From Clostridioides difficile (lineage in GTDB: Bacteria; Bacillota; Clostridia; Peptostreptococcales; Peptostreptococcaceae): 61,215 bases of DNA. A program made the position numbers and the translations under genes. Under the pieces are notes generated by a model. That model searched no databases. It was not told the origin of the DNA and worked only from the letters and a program-made list of their open reading frames with translations. The stretch covers positions 1 through 61,215 of the forward strand of contig NZ_OEZH01000091.1 in the NCBI RefSeq assembly GCF_900243075.1, written 5' to 3'. Positions 1-8,445 of the stretch are shown piece after piece. Positions within the stretch are counted from its first letter, which is position 1. Each line of letters starts with the position of its first letter.

Positions 1-45
1 AAAGGTGCTAGAGGTCCTCAAGCAGAAAATATAACTATATTATAA
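1..45 (+). CDS. Cold-shock protein, C-terminal end only
   Basis: The window opens inside a reading frame that ends KGARGPQAENITIL before a TAA stop at 43-45. This is the characteristic C-terminus of small CspA-type cold-shock (nucleic-acid chaperone) proteins, where the last strand of the OB fold carries a GPQAxNV-like sequence. About 50 residues must lie upstream of the window. A terminator follows about 20 bases after the stop. The assignment rests on only 14 residues, but the motif is distinctive. Confidence 0.7.
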   Translation, partial: KGARGPQAENITIL

Positions 46-62
46 TATATAGATTTTTCGGG

Positions 63-90
63 AAAGACTCTTTTTAGGGTCTTTTTTTAT
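63..90 (+). terminator. Rho-independent terminator of the cold-shock gene
   Basis: AAAGACTC pairs with GGGTCTTT across a six-base loop and is followed by a run of T. It sits directly after the cold-shock gene stop codon. Confidence 0.8.
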
Positions 91-153
91 TGTTAATATA
101 TACACTATAATTTTTTTAACTAACAAAAAATTATGTTTGAAATATAATATATT

Positions 154-186
154 AAAAAGGTGATAGAAACTACCTGTCACCTTTTT
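154..186 (-). terminator. Hairpin terminator downstream of the small membrane protein gene
   Basis: AAAAAGGTGA (154-163) is the inverted complement of TCACCTTTTT (177-186). Both strands carry T-rich flanks. Its position just after the minus-strand gene at 238-525 suggests it ends that transcript. Confidence 0.6.
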
Positions 187-237
187 TCTAACATTTAAAT
201 TAAATTTATCTACAACTAAAATAAATTTAAAAACCAT

Positions 238-525
238 TTAAGAAGTTAGATAATTAAATAGTATGTTAAAACATAATGGTAAAGATAAAAATATAAAATT
301 TTTTATAGTCATAAGTTTTATCTCATCATCTTTATCTTCTTCATTAAGATAATTATCTTGATAAAAGGTAGCTCTATTTTGATAACCTGTTTTTAATATA
401 CCATTTTGAATTAATAGTAGTATAAAAAATATTGCTAATAAAATAAAGTTATAACTTTTTTCTTTTAATATAAAATTAATCATAATAACTATAAAACTAT
501 ATAAAATCCATAAAACCTTTCTCAT
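238..525 (-). CDS. Small hypothetical membrane protein
   Basis: A 95-residue protein with two hydrophobic segments near the N-terminus (about residues 4-20 and 27-44), a charged acidic stretch (NEEDKDDE) and a third hydrophobic segment near the C-terminus. I do not recognise the family. The open frame can begin at a GTG at 534, but the ATG at 525 is preceded at proper distance by AGGTG, so I chose that start. It is monocistronic, with a hairpin terminator downstream. No function can be inferred beyond membrane location. Confidence 0.55.
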   Translation of the reverse strand: MRKVLWILYSFIVIMINFILKEKSYNFILLAIFFILLLIQNGILKTGYQNRATFYQDNYLNEEDKDDEIKLMTIKNFIFLSLPLCFNILFNYLTS

Positions 526-554
526 AAAAAGCACCTAAATTCTATATTTATATT

Positions 555-744
555 TTATTTTAAACCAAATCTAGTTCCTATAAAAACATCTACATAATCA
601 GTCCAAGTAAGACTTAATACACTTCTCTTTGCTGTTTAACATCGCTTTACTATTAGGTTCTTAATCAACAAAAACAAATGCTACACATACCTAAAAAATC
701 ATCAGTACTAATATTATAAATCGTACAAACTTTTTAAATTTCAT
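555..744 (-). pseudogene. Decayed small gene with signal-peptide-like start
   Basis: Reading the minus strand, GGAAGTG precedes an ATG at 744 that encodes MKFKKFVRFIILVLMIF, a typical signal or anchor sequence. The frame is then broken by several stop codons. After the segment EPNSKAMLNSKEKCIKSYL the sense shifts to another frame, giving TWTDYVDVFIGTRFGLK and a TAA at 555-557. A credible ribosome site, a signal sequence and protein-like segments interrupted by stops and a frameshift indicate a dead gene. The original function is unknown. Confidence 0.45.
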
Positions 745-993
745 AAGAGCACTTCCTAGTTTATATAAATTATAATATAAATATTCAGAAATTTAAATCT
801 ATTTTTATGGAATAATTATTTTTTTGATATTCAATATATTATCATTAAATTTTATTACATATATTTGTAATATTTTAGACACTCTTTCCAATTATGTTAC
901 TGCTATACTTTGATTAAGAAAACTAAATTAAATACAAAATGAATTGGTGATTATAAAAAAGAAAGTAATGTTTTAAATGAGGGAGGGGTTCTA

Positions 994-1902
994 TTGAAAA
1001 TACAAGAAAAATGGATTAATTTATTAAACCCAAGATATATTGAAAACGAAGCAAAAAGAAAGAAGGTTCAGATTATAATATTTTTTGCTATAACTTTTGG
1101 TTTAACTTATTTATTAGGTTCTCTGTTATATTTCAATAAATTTATTGACCCAGAAAACTTTGGATTATTCATGATGGTATTACCCTTATCTTCAGTTGCA
1201 ATTGCAAAATTTTATACAGAAGGAATGACTAATGATAAATATAAGTTTTATTCATCAATAATATTATTTTTTCTAATTTATTTATTTTTACTTATTATTG
1301 AATTATTAAACTTAATAAATAATCAGCAATTTCAATTATTAAATACTATATTGATTATTACAAGTAGTTTGTTTATTATTCTTTATTCTGATAGTATAAA
1401 AGATTTGTATCCTATAAAAAATATTAAAATAGGTTCTTTATTAATTTTTTATTTCATGCTTTCCAAAATTATTCCAGTATCAGTTAGCTTGATAATACAA
1501 GGAAATCAACCTAACTATGAAGGTATTTTAAATTATATATTCTCTTTTATGATGTCCTTCTTCTCTATATATCTTTTTTTTGGTGAAGAATACGGTTGGA
1601 GAGGGTTTTTGCAAGATATTTTTTTTGATAGATTAGGTAAAAAAATAGGTATTATAGCACTAAGTATGTGTTGGAGTTTATGGCATTTACCTCTAATATT
1701 TACATTATATACACCTGAAACACCAGTATTAGGCTTAATATGTCGCTCAATATACATATTTGGAATTTCAATATTTTTAGGATATGTCTATATGAAGACT
1801 AAAAATGTATGGTTTTGTGCTATAATACACGCTTTAAATAATACATCTTTTCTTATATCAGCTTCTAGTATTACCCTATGGTTCAGCTATTACTCATTCT
1901 GA
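994..1902 (+). CDS. CPBP-family intramembrane metalloprotease, C-terminus frameshifted
   Basis: A 302-residue polytopic membrane protein with the CPBP/CAAX-like protease motifs in order: GEEYGWRG (EExxxR motif, about residues 197-204), then WSLWHLP, then HALNNTS. These supply the glutamates and histidines that bind the catalytic metal in this family. The start is TTG at 994 behind a strong GGGAGGGG site. The frame ends at 1902, but the adjacent frame from about 1870 continues as YGSAITHSDIVEISI plus a further hydrophobic segment, and stops at 1979-1981. The last membrane helix therefore seems to have been displaced by a single-base frameshift. Roles known for the family include peptide or bacteriocin self-immunity and prenyl-protein processing; the substrate here is unknown. 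Confidence 0.8.
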   Translation: MKIQEKWINLLNPRYIENEAKRKKVQIIIFFAITFGLTYLLGSLLYFNKFIDPENFGLFMMVLPLSSVAIAKFYTEGMTNDKYKFYSSIILFFLIYLFLLIIELLNLINNQQFQLLNTILIITSSLFIILYSDSIKDLYPIKNIKIGSLLIFYFMLSKIIPVSVSLIIQGNQPNYEGILNYIFSFMMSFFSIYLFFGEEYGWRGFLQDIFFDRLGKKIGIIALSMCWSLWHLPLIFTLYTPETPVLGLICRSIYIFGISIFLGYVYMKTKNVWFCAIIHALNNTSFLISASSITLWFSYYSF

Positions 1903-2008
1903 TATAGTAGAAATATCCATACTCATTTTAATTTTTTATGTTCCATTTCTATTTACAAAAGAGTATAAACAAAACACATAAAGATTATTATGTAAGGAGA
2001 TATCCCAC

Positions 2009-2326
2009 ATGAATTATTGGAACACCTTACTTATCCTTATTGGAACAGAAAATATAATATGTACTACAATAAGATATTTAATTAAGCATAAAACTAACTT
2101 TTGCAGTGAAAAATATTTTAATAAATTAGAATCAAGATATGAAAACATAGCTAGAAAAAGAACTGTTAAATTAGAAATACTTTATCATTATTTAATAGAC
2201 TTGGAATATATAATAATGGGTTTATTAATAAAAAGTTCAGATGCTGTAATGATAGCAGTAATATTGGTATCTGTTATAACACTGGTATCATATTACTTAA
2301 TTAGAAATAAATATATAACTATATAA
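2009..2326 (+). CDS. Hypothetical small membrane protein
   Basis: A 105-residue protein beginning MNYWNTLLILIG, with a hydrophobic N-terminus, a basic central region (KLESRYENIARKR) and two hydrophobic segments towards the end. AAGGAGA stands eight bases before the ATG. It follows the CPBP gene after about 28 bases (measured from the restored CPBP frame), so the two are probably cotranscribed and end at the strong terminator at 2351-2402. I do not recognise the family. Pairing with a CPBP protease is common for bacteriocin-immunity loci, but nothing else here supports that role. Confidence 0.65.
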   Translation: MNYWNTLLILIGTENIICTTIRYLIKHKTNFCSEKYFNKLESRYENIARKRTVKLEILYHYLIDLEYIIMGLLIKSSDAVMIAVILVSVITLVSYYLIRNKYITI

Positions 2327-2350
2327 AAATTTAATAATTAAATAAAAAAA

Positions 2351-2402
2351 GAAGGTAACAACTAGCCCTGAACAGCACCCTAGTTGCTACCTTCTTTTTT
2401 TA
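2351..2402. terminator. Strong bidirectional terminator
   Basis: GAAGGTAACAACTAG pairs with CTAGTTGCTACCTTC with one internal mismatch and a 14-base loop. A-rich sequence precedes it and T-rich sequence follows it, so it can work from both strands. Confidence 0.85.
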
Positions 2403-2519
2403 TTTAGCTAATGTCTCTACTTTACTAAATGTTTTATCATTTCCACCAATTTGAGTTATATTTTTAAATACTAAAATATCATTAATATAATATTTAAAAT
2501 AAATGCTTCTTTTCTTTAT
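2400..2519 (-). pseudogene. Possible 3-prime remnant of an unidentified gene
   Basis: On the minus strand an open segment after an in-frame TAG encodes about 39 residues ending VFKNITQIGGND then KTFSKVETLAK and a TAA at 2400-2402. The stop abuts the terminator, as a genuine gene end would. There is no start codon or ribosome site, and the frame is closed upstream, so it looks like the surviving C-terminus of a lost gene. The family is not recognised and the call is tentative. Confidence 0.3.
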
Positions 2520-2568
2520 CTAATTTTAAATCCATATAGTTAATATAAAAGTAAAAATACAATTAGTA

Positions 2569-4662
2569 TTAATTTTCTAGTTTTAAAATATCAAAGATTT
2601 CTATTGCTGTCTGTGGCTTTCCAAAGAAATATCCTTGTATATAATCTGGTTTCATTTGTTTAACTAAATCATACTCTTCCTGTGTTTCTACTCCTTCCAA
2701 ACAAACTTTTATTCCTACATCATGACAAATTGCAACAATAAAATGTATAAATGTAGCATCAAACTTGCTTTTTAATATATCTTTGACAAAGACTCTATCA
2801 ATTTTCACTATATCTATTGGAGAAAATTTTAAAACTTCTAAAGATGAGTAGCCAGTACCAAAATCATCCATAGCAATATGAATTCTTAAGTCTTGCAAAA
2901 CCTTAAACTTATCTTGTAAAATACTCATATTTTGTACTGTATGACTTTCTGTCAATTCTAAAACAAGATTTTGATAAGGAAAATTTTCCTCATCTATAAT
3001 TTTTATTGTATCTTCAATAAATGTATCCTCTAATATTTGAACAGCTGAAACATTTACACTTACTGTAAAAAAAGGATAATAATTAATCCAGTCCCTGCAA
3101 GTACGTAATGCCATTCGAAGCACCCATGCTCCCACAACATTTATCATATCATTTTCTTCTAATATTGGAATAAATTCCAAAGGAGAAATCGCTTTACATT
3201 TATCATTGGTCCATCTTAAAAGTACTTCTACACCTATTATCTTATGACTTTGTGTATCCACTTGTGGCTGAAATCGAAGGCTAAATCCTCTAAAATTATC
3301 ATTAATTGATGCTTTCAAATCCCACATCATTTCTAATGAATACATTTTATTTTTTAATATTTCTTCAGAGAAAAAAACAAGCCTATTCTTTCCATGCTCT
3401 TTAGCATACTGTAAAGAGTAACTAGCGTATTTATAAAGTTCTTTTACTGTATCTCCATGTTTTGGATATATTACACAACCAGCAGAAATCGTTATATTTA
3501 ATCCATATTTCCTCCATAACTGAAGATGTATAATCATATTCTGTATTTGTTCATATAGAATTTGAATTTCCTTTTCTTCAACATTATCAACGAGAATTCC
3601 CATTTCATCTCCATCAAGTTTATAAAGTTCAGCATTACCTGGTAAAATAGACTGTATAGATTGTGCTAAAGTTTTTATTATATTATCTCCAAAATCTCTA
3701 TCATACATCTCATTAACATTTTTAAAATCATCAAGATTTAGTAATACTATGCATAATTTTTCAATCATAGGATTTGAAATTTTATTCTCAAATACACTCA
3801 TAAATTCATAGTAATTCAACAATTGTGTCAATGAATCAATCTTATTTTGTTTACCTAACTGTGTCATTATTCCTGCAAAAATACTTGGTTCTCCAAATTC
3901 ATCACGCATTAGTTGTCCTCTGCATCTTAACCATACATATTCTCCACTACGATTTTTAGCCCGAAATTCCACTGAATGACAGTCCATATGATTTTTACCT
4001 ATTTCCATGTTCGATTTATAAAAACGTTTCCAATCCTCTGGATGTACAATTTTTTTCCAGTAACTAAGTGGATTTTTCACAATTTCTCCTGGTAAATCAA
4101 ATAATTCAACTTGTGATGGTGAATATCGAAACACTCCTGTTTTCATATTACAAATATATATATATTCGTCTGTACCTCCAATCAAAGCATCATAAAGTAA
4201 TGTAGAATCATAATCAAATTTACCTCTTAAGACATTAAAATCTTCTTTTTCTTCTTTGTTATTTGATATTTGATAAAATTCATTAACCTTAATTTGTTCA
4301 TTTAAGTTTGTGGAATTTGTAATATCTATAGATTGATGTATATGAACAACTGTACCATCTTGCCATGTAATTAAACTATCATAATTTTCAAAAACACGAT
4401 TTAACTTATTACATTCTTCATACCATTTTATTAGTATTCCTTTTTTATTATTCTTTAACAATTCTAAAACCTTACAAAAACTACAAGGGGCATTTTTTTC
4501 AGGATATAATACCTCCCAACAAACTTTTCCTTCTGGAGTTAAAATATTATATTCTTTTTTCATATTCTCATTCATGAAAATAATTTTATTAGTATGAATA
4601 TCTGTAACGTATATATTAATCTGTAGTTGATTTAATATAGCCTCAAGATTATGTTTATTCAT
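2569..4662 (-). CDS. pdcA: c-di-GMP phosphodiesterase with PAS, degenerate GGDEF and EAL domains
   Basis: A 697-residue soluble protein. A PAS-like segment (about 1-120) carries cysteines in CWEVLYPEKNAPCSFC. A second PAS fold (about 150-270) ends GIMTQLGKQNK. A GGDEF domain (about 275-435) has DGDEM in place of GGDEF, so cyclase activity is doubtful. The EAL domain (about 445-690) reads EVLLRW, LELTES, DDFGTGYSSL, KIDR, EGVET and QGYFFGKP, keeping the residues a working phosphodiesterase needs. It should cleave c-di-GMP to pGpG, with the degenerate GGDEF perhaps sensing GTP. Domain order and position match C. difficile PdcA (CD1515) as I recall it. The ATG follows GGAGG. Confidence 0.85.
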   Translation of the reverse strand: MNKHNLEAILNQLQINIYVTDIHTNKIIFMNENMKKEYNILTPEGKVCWEVLYPEKNAPCSFCKVLELLKNNKKGILIKWYEECNKLNRVFENYDSLITWQDGTVVHIHQSIDITNSTNLNEQIKVNEFYQISNNKEEKEDFNVLRGKFDYDSTLLYDALIGGTDEYIYICNMKTGVFRYSPSQVELFDLPGEIVKNPLSYWKKIVHPEDWKRFYKSNMEIGKNHMDCHSVEFRAKNRSGEYVWLRCRGQLMRDEFGEPSIFAGIMTQLGKQNKIDSLTQLLNYYEFMSVFENKISNPMIEKLCIVLLNLDDFKNVNEMYDRDFGDNIIKTLAQSIQSILPGNAELYKLDGDEMGILVDNVEEKEIQILYEQIQNMIIHLQLWRKYGLNITISAGCVIYPKHGDTVKELYKYASYSLQYAKEHGKNRLVFFSEEILKNKMYSLEMMWDLKASINDNFRGFSLRFQPQVDTQSHKIIGVEVLLRWTNDKCKAISPLEFIPILEENDMINVVGAWVLRMALRTCRDWINYYPFFTVSVNVSAVQILEDTFIEDTIKIIDEENFPYQNLVLELTESHTVQNMSILQDKFKVLQDLRIHIAMDDFGTGYSSLEVLKFSPIDIVKIDRVFVKDILKSKFDATFIHFIVAICHDVGIKVCLEGVETQEEYDLVKQMKPDYIQGYFFGKPQTAIEIFDILKLEN

Positions 4663-4957
4663 ATACTTACCTCCTTCATTATTACAACTATTTATAACAA
4701 TATTCCTAAAATTATTTTTGTTACAGAAGATTTATTTGTCATTTATATGTAAGTTAAGTGTGCCAATTTAATTAGAAAATTTATTACTTCATATTTTAAA
4801 TTATAGTTGATTAAAAAAAATACAGCAATATAGTATTATCATTTTAAAATAAATTATTATTACACAATAGATATTAATCTTACATTAGATTTTAACTAAA
4901 TATCATAATTTCTTTTACTTATATTTGATTTTATTATATAAACTTTTATAGAATTAA

Positions 4958-4986
4958 TTGTCAATTTTTTATTAAAATGGTAAAAT
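4958..4986 (+). promoter_or_regulatory. SigA-type promoter of the pantothenate operon
   Basis: TTGTCA (4958-4963) and TAAAAT (4981-4986) are separated by exactly 17 bases, close to consensus. Transcription would start near 4993 and give a leader of about 125 bases before panG. The remaining sequence between pdcA and here (4663-4957) is AT-rich and shows no gene. Confidence 0.65.
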
Positions 4987-5054
4987 GTTCATTGGATGGT
5001 ATCTTGCTATAAGAACTATACTTTAGATGTTTTTAATTATTTTGTCTTATGTAA

Positions 5055-5074
5055 CTCATATCCTCAGGAATGAG
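5055..5074 (+). promoter_or_regulatory. Leader hairpin with bulged A upstream of panG
   Basis: CTCAT, a bulged A, TCC, loop TCA, GGA and ATGAG fold into an eight-base-pair hairpin with one unpaired adenine, about 40 bases before the panG start. The published pan RNA motif sits in pantothenate-gene leaders and is described as a hairpin with conserved bulged adenines. I cannot check the match against the covariance model, so the motif call is tentative. Confidence 0.35.
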
Positions 5075-5116
5075 ATTGGAAATTAAGATGTTGTATCACA
5101 AAGTGGAGGTGATACT

Positions 5117-6055
5117 ATTAAAATAGGATTTATTGGTTCTGGAAAAGTTGGCACATCTTTGGCAAATTATTTTTTATCAAAAGATTATTGTGTAACAGGC
5201 TTTTATGGAAGAAATCAATTATCTTTATTAGAATCAACAGATTTAACGAAAACAAAGATTTACAATAATTTGAAAGATATTATTTATGAAAACGATATAT
5301 TATTTATTACAACATCAGATGACTCTATTGAAATTATAGACAAAAAACTTTCCAAATTTAATTTAAAGCATAAATACATTTGCCACACAAGTGGCTCTTT
5401 AAAATCTAGTATATTGTTCTGTTCAAAAAAAGCAGGTGCATTAATTTATTCTATCCATCCTATATTTGCATTTTCCAATAAAAATACTGATATAAAAAAA
5501 ATGAAAGACATTTGTTTTTCCATAGAAGGTGATAATGAAAAAGATGATTTATTTATCCAAAATTTTATAAATAACTTGGGAAACCAGTTTTTTATAAGAG
5601 ATAAAGATACTTCATCTACTTATCATTTAGCTAATGTTTTAGTTTCAAATTTAGTATTATCTTTACTGGACGTGGGAGTAAATTACTTTATCAAATTGGG
5701 TTTATCTGAAGGAGAAGCTTTAAAAGCAATAAGTCCTTTAGTTAAGATAAATATAGAAAATATATTTGATGATGGATTTACTAAAGCTCTTACTGGACCT
5801 GTTGTTCGTGGAGATATAACACCAATAAGAAAACATTTATCAGCATTAGATAACAAAGATAAGGATATTTATAAAATCCTCTCTCTAAATCTACTAAAAA
5901 TAATAGCCTTAGCAAATGACAATTCATTAAAACATACAAAAAATATTACTATAGAAAATGCAGTCGAGAATTTAATAAATAAGTCTGAAAAATACAAGGA
6001 AATTTACAAAATTTTAGGAGGAAAAAACAATGAAAAACACTATACTGACTTTTAA
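5117..6055 (+). CDS. panG: PanG-type ketopantoate reductase (Rossmann plus DUF2520)
   Basis: A dehydrogenase of about 312 residues whose N-terminus reads [18 protein letters not shown], the dinucleotide-binding GxGxxG loop. A helical DUF2520-type C-terminal domain follows. It lies directly before panB and panC and overlaps panB by 26 bases, so it should supply the NADPH-dependent ketopantoate-to-pantoate step. PanG of Francisella, reported to have homologues in C. difficile, is this type of enzyme. No ATG, GTG or TTG exists upstream of the P-loop in this frame after the stop at 5084-5086. The sequence GGAGGTGATACT then ATT points to an ATT start at 5117. Starting at the TTG at 5159 would delete the cofactor loop. 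Confidence 0.8.
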   Translation: MKIGFIGSGKVGTSLANYFLSKDYCVTGFYGRNQLSLLESTDLTKTKIYNNLKDIIYENDILFITTSDDSIEIIDKKLSKFNLKHKYICHTSGSLKSSILFCSKKAGALIYSIHPIFAFSNKNTDIKKMKDICFSIEGDNEKDDLFIQNFINNLGNQFFIRDKDTSSTYHLANVLVSNLVLSLLDVGVNYFIKLGLSEGEALKAISPLVKINIENIFDDGFTKALTGPVVRGDITPIRKHLSALDNKDKDIYKILSLNLLKIIALANDNSLKHTKNITIENAVENLINKSEKYKEIYKILGGKNNEKHYTDF

Positions 6056-6857
6056 AAATGCTAAAAGTGAAGGAAAAAAGCTATCTATGCTTACTGCTTA
6101 TGATTACTCAATAGCAAAAATAATGGACGAGTGTGATATAAATGGTATTTTAATAGGAGATTCATTGGGAATGGTTATAAAAGGTGAAGAAAACACTCTA
6201 TCTGTTACTATAGATGAAATTATATATCATACAAAAGCTGTAAAAAATGGTGCAAAAAATGCCTTAATCGTAAGTGATATGCCTTTTCTATCTTACCACG
6301 TTTCTATAGAAGATGCTGTCAAAAATGCTGGTAGACTTGTAAAAGAAGGTGGCGCTCATGCTGTAAAGTTAGAAGGTGGCTCAAACATTATAAAGCAAAT
6401 AGAAAGTATTGTAAATGCTCAAATACCTGTAATGGGTCATTTAGGACTAACTCCTCAATCTGTAAATTCATTTGGTGGGTTCAAGGTTCAAGGAAATACT
6501 AGTGAAACAGCAAAACAACTTATTGAAGATGCTAAATTAATAGAAAAAGCAGGTGCATTCTCTATTGTTCTTGAAGGAGTTCCTACAAAAATAGCTGAAA
6601 TGATAACTAATTCTATTTCAATTCCTACAATAGGGATAGGAGCAGGAATTAATTGTGATGGACAAATTTTAGTTTATCAAGATATGTTGGGAATGTTTGG
6701 AGATTTCGTCCCTAAATTTGTAAAGCAATATGCAAATATAGGAGATATAATGAAAGATTCAATTAAAAATTACATACTAGAAGTTAATACAGGTGCATTT
6801 CCACAAGAAAAACATAGCTTTTCAATAAATGAATCTGAATTAGAAAAACTATATTAA
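6030..6857 (+). CDS. panB: 3-methyl-2-oxobutanoate hydroxymethyltransferase
   Basis: A 275-residue TIM-barrel enzyme that transfers a hydroxymethyl group from methylene-tetrahydrofolate to alpha-ketoisovalerate, giving ketopantoate, the first committed step to pantothenate and CoA. Family signatures are [12 protein letters not shown], the metal-binding [34 protein letters not shown] and [27 protein letters not shown] stands eight bases before the ATG. The start lies inside the 3-prime end of panG, so translation of the two is probably coupled. Length is usual for PanB. Confidence 0.95.
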   Translation: MKNTILTFKNAKSEGKKLSMLTAYDYSIAKIMDECDINGILIGDSLGMVIKGEENTLSVTIDEIIYHTKAVKNGAKNALIVSDMPFLSYHVSIEDAVKNAGRLVKEGGAHAVKLEGGSNIIKQIESIVNAQIPVMGHLGLTPQSVNSFGGFKVQGNTSETAKQLIEDAKLIEKAGAFSIVLEGVPTKIAEMITNSISIPTIGIGAGINCDGQILVYQDMLGMFGDFVPKFVKQYANIGDIMKDSIKNYILEVNTGAFPQEKHSFSINESELEKLY

Positions 6858-6875
6858 GATTAAGGATGGTACAAA

Positions 6876-7724
6876 ATGCTTATAACAGAAATAAAATCAC
6901 TAAGAAATATAATTAAAGACTGGAAAAAAGAAGGTTATTCTATAGGGCTTGTTACTACAATGGGATTTTTACATGAAGGACACCAAAGTCTTATTAAAAA
7001 AGCTGTAAAAGAAAATGATAAAGTAGTAGTAAGTGTTTTTGTAAATCCAACTCAATTTGGACCAAATGAAGATTTTAATAGCTATCCAAGAGATATAGAA
7101 AAGGATTTTAAATACTGTATGGATAGTGGTGCATCAGTAGTCTTTAACCCATCATCAGAAGAAATGTATTTAAAAGGCAATTGTACTACTATAAATGTGT
7201 CTGGACTTACAGATTTTCTTTGTGGATCTAAAAGACCTGTTCATTTTGGAGGAGTTTGCCTAGTTGTTTCAAAATTTCTAAATATAGTAACTCCTGATAA
7301 AGCTTATTTTGGAGAAAAAGATGCTCAACAATTGACAGTAATTAAAAGAATGGTCAAAGATTTAAACATAGACACAGAGATAATAGGCTGTCCTATAGTT
7401 CGTGAAAATGATGGGTTAGCAAAAAGTTCAAGAAATATATATCTCTCAGATGAAGAGAGAAAATCTGCTCTAATCCTAAATGAGAGCCTAAATTTGGCAA
7501 AAGAAGAACTAGCAAAAGGCAATCTAAATTTAAAAAATATAAAAGAATTAATAATATCTAAAATAAAATCTGAGCACTTAGCAAAAATAGATTATGTTGA
7601 AATTGTAGATAGTGAAACATTACAACCTGTTGAACAAATAGAAAGTTCTATACTCATAGCAATTGCTGTGTTTATAGGAAAAACTAGATTAATTGATAAC
7701 TTTACATTTAAATTAAACATATAA
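6876..7724 (+). CDS. panC: Pantoate-beta-alanine ligase (pantothenate synthetase)
   Basis: A 282-residue cytoplasmic ligase that joins pantoate and beta-alanine at the expense of ATP, the last step of pantothenate synthesis. It shows the nucleotidyl-transferase signatures TTMGFLHEGHQSLIKKA (HxGH-type site), FVNPTQFGPNEDF, YFGEKDAQQLTVI and SSRNIYLS. It begins 18 bases after panB behind AAGGATGG. No panD (aspartate decarboxylase) is present in this cluster, so beta-alanine must come from elsewhere. Length is usual for the family. Confidence 0.95.
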   Translation: MLITEIKSLRNIIKDWKKEGYSIGLVTTMGFLHEGHQSLIKKAVKENDKVVVSVFVNPTQFGPNEDFNSYPRDIEKDFKYCMDSGASVVFNPSSEEMYLKGNCTTINVSGLTDFLCGSKRPVHFGGVCLVVSKFLNIVTPDKAYFGEKDAQQLTVIKRMVKDLNIDTEIIGCPIVRENDGLAKSSRNIYLSDEERKSALILNESLNLAKEELAKGNLNLKNIKELIISKIKSEHLAKIDYVEIVDSETLQPVEQIESSILIAIAVFIGKTRLIDNFTFKLNI

Positions 7725-7819
7725 CTGTAATTTTATACAATATATTCTCTATAAAATGATGTTTTATAATAGTGAAAATTTTAAAATTAAAGTTTCTTGA
7801 GAATATGATTAATTGTGAT

Positions 7820-7850
7820 TATATAAGTGTACTACTAGTACACTTATATA
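7820..7850. repeat. Perfect 15-bp inverted repeat after panC
   Basis: TATATAAGTGTACTA and TAGTACACTTATATA form a perfect inverted repeat around a single C. No T-run follows closely, so it could be either a weak terminator for the pan operon or an operator. A cruciform-capable palindrome is what the sequence directly shows. Confidence 0.6.
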
Positions 7851-7935
7851 ATTTAACTTATTAAATATCTGCCAACTTAACTATCTATAATCAGATTTGA
7901 AAATGGAGTATTTCTCTTTTTAAATAAAAACTTAT

Positions 7936-7967
7936 CCAGTTTTACAATTATGATAACCAGTTTTACA
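7936..7967. repeat. Two direct repeats of CCAGTTTTACA, 21 bp apart
   Basis: CCAGTTTTACA occurs at 7936-7946 and 7957-7967, that is two helical turns apart. TTGTAAAA, the inverse of TTTTACAA, follows at about 7975. They lie about 120 bases before the small ORF at 8082. This spacing is typical of a regulator bound cooperatively on one DNA face; the regulator is not identifiable. Confidence 0.4.
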
Positions 7968-8081
7968 TATCCTCTTGTAAAATATATCCAAGCAATATAT
8001 CATACTATATAGATTTATGAATGAAATAATATCTGCTATTTACTGAATATTTTTATTTTTCGTTTTTTAGGGGGATTTGTT

Positions 8082-8264
8082 GTGTTTAAAGATAAGATTG
8101 ATGAATGTGTTCATATAATGACTGCATATATTGCTAGTTTAAAAGAATACTATTCATTCATAGAAACTCAAATTGGTGATTTTATAAAAAAATATGGAGA
8201 AGATATTGTAGAGTTATGTCTCCATAGAATAATGATTCTACTATGTGAATGCGGCTTAGCATAA
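8082..8264 (+). CDS. Small hypothetical protein
   Basis: A 60-residue protein beginning (GTG) FKDKIDECVHIMTAYIASLK and ending CLHRIMILLCECGLA. It is predicted to be largely helical and amphipathic, with several cysteines near the C-terminus. An AGGGGGA ribosome site precedes the GTG, and a long hairpin terminator follows, so it appears to be a complete transcription unit. I do not recognise the family. Confidence 0.5.
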   Translation: MFKDKIDECVHIMTAYIASLKEYYSFIETQIGDFIKKYGEDIVELCLHRIMILLCECGLA

Positions 8265-8272
8265 AATTAAAT

Positions 8273-8329
8273 ATATTAAAGTTGGGTAAGAAGAATCTTA
8301 TGTAAAATTCTTCTTACCCACTTTAATAT
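8273..8329 (+). terminator. Long hairpin terminator after the small ORF
   Basis: A stem of more than 20 base pairs runs from ATATTAAAG plus GGGTAAGAAGAAT to its inverted complement ATTCTTCTTACCC plus CTTTAATAT, with one bulged T and a ten-base loop. The T-run is short, so termination strength is uncertain. Confidence 0.65.
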
Positions 8330-8445
8330 GCATGCTTAGTTTAATGTAAATGACCAGATTACAAAATCATGCTATAATTATCATGTCAATGCAACAAAAT
8401 TTTTTTAATAAGGCAGAATAGATATGAATAAAAAGAATTTAATAA

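Noticed and set aside
40-237. 65-codon minus-strand open frame
   Set aside because: It runs through two terminator hairpins and has no ribosome site.
4780-4800. Possible CodY box upstream of pdcA (AATTTAATTAGAAAATT)
   Set aside because: Too many mismatches to the AATTTTCWGAAAATT consensus to support a claim.
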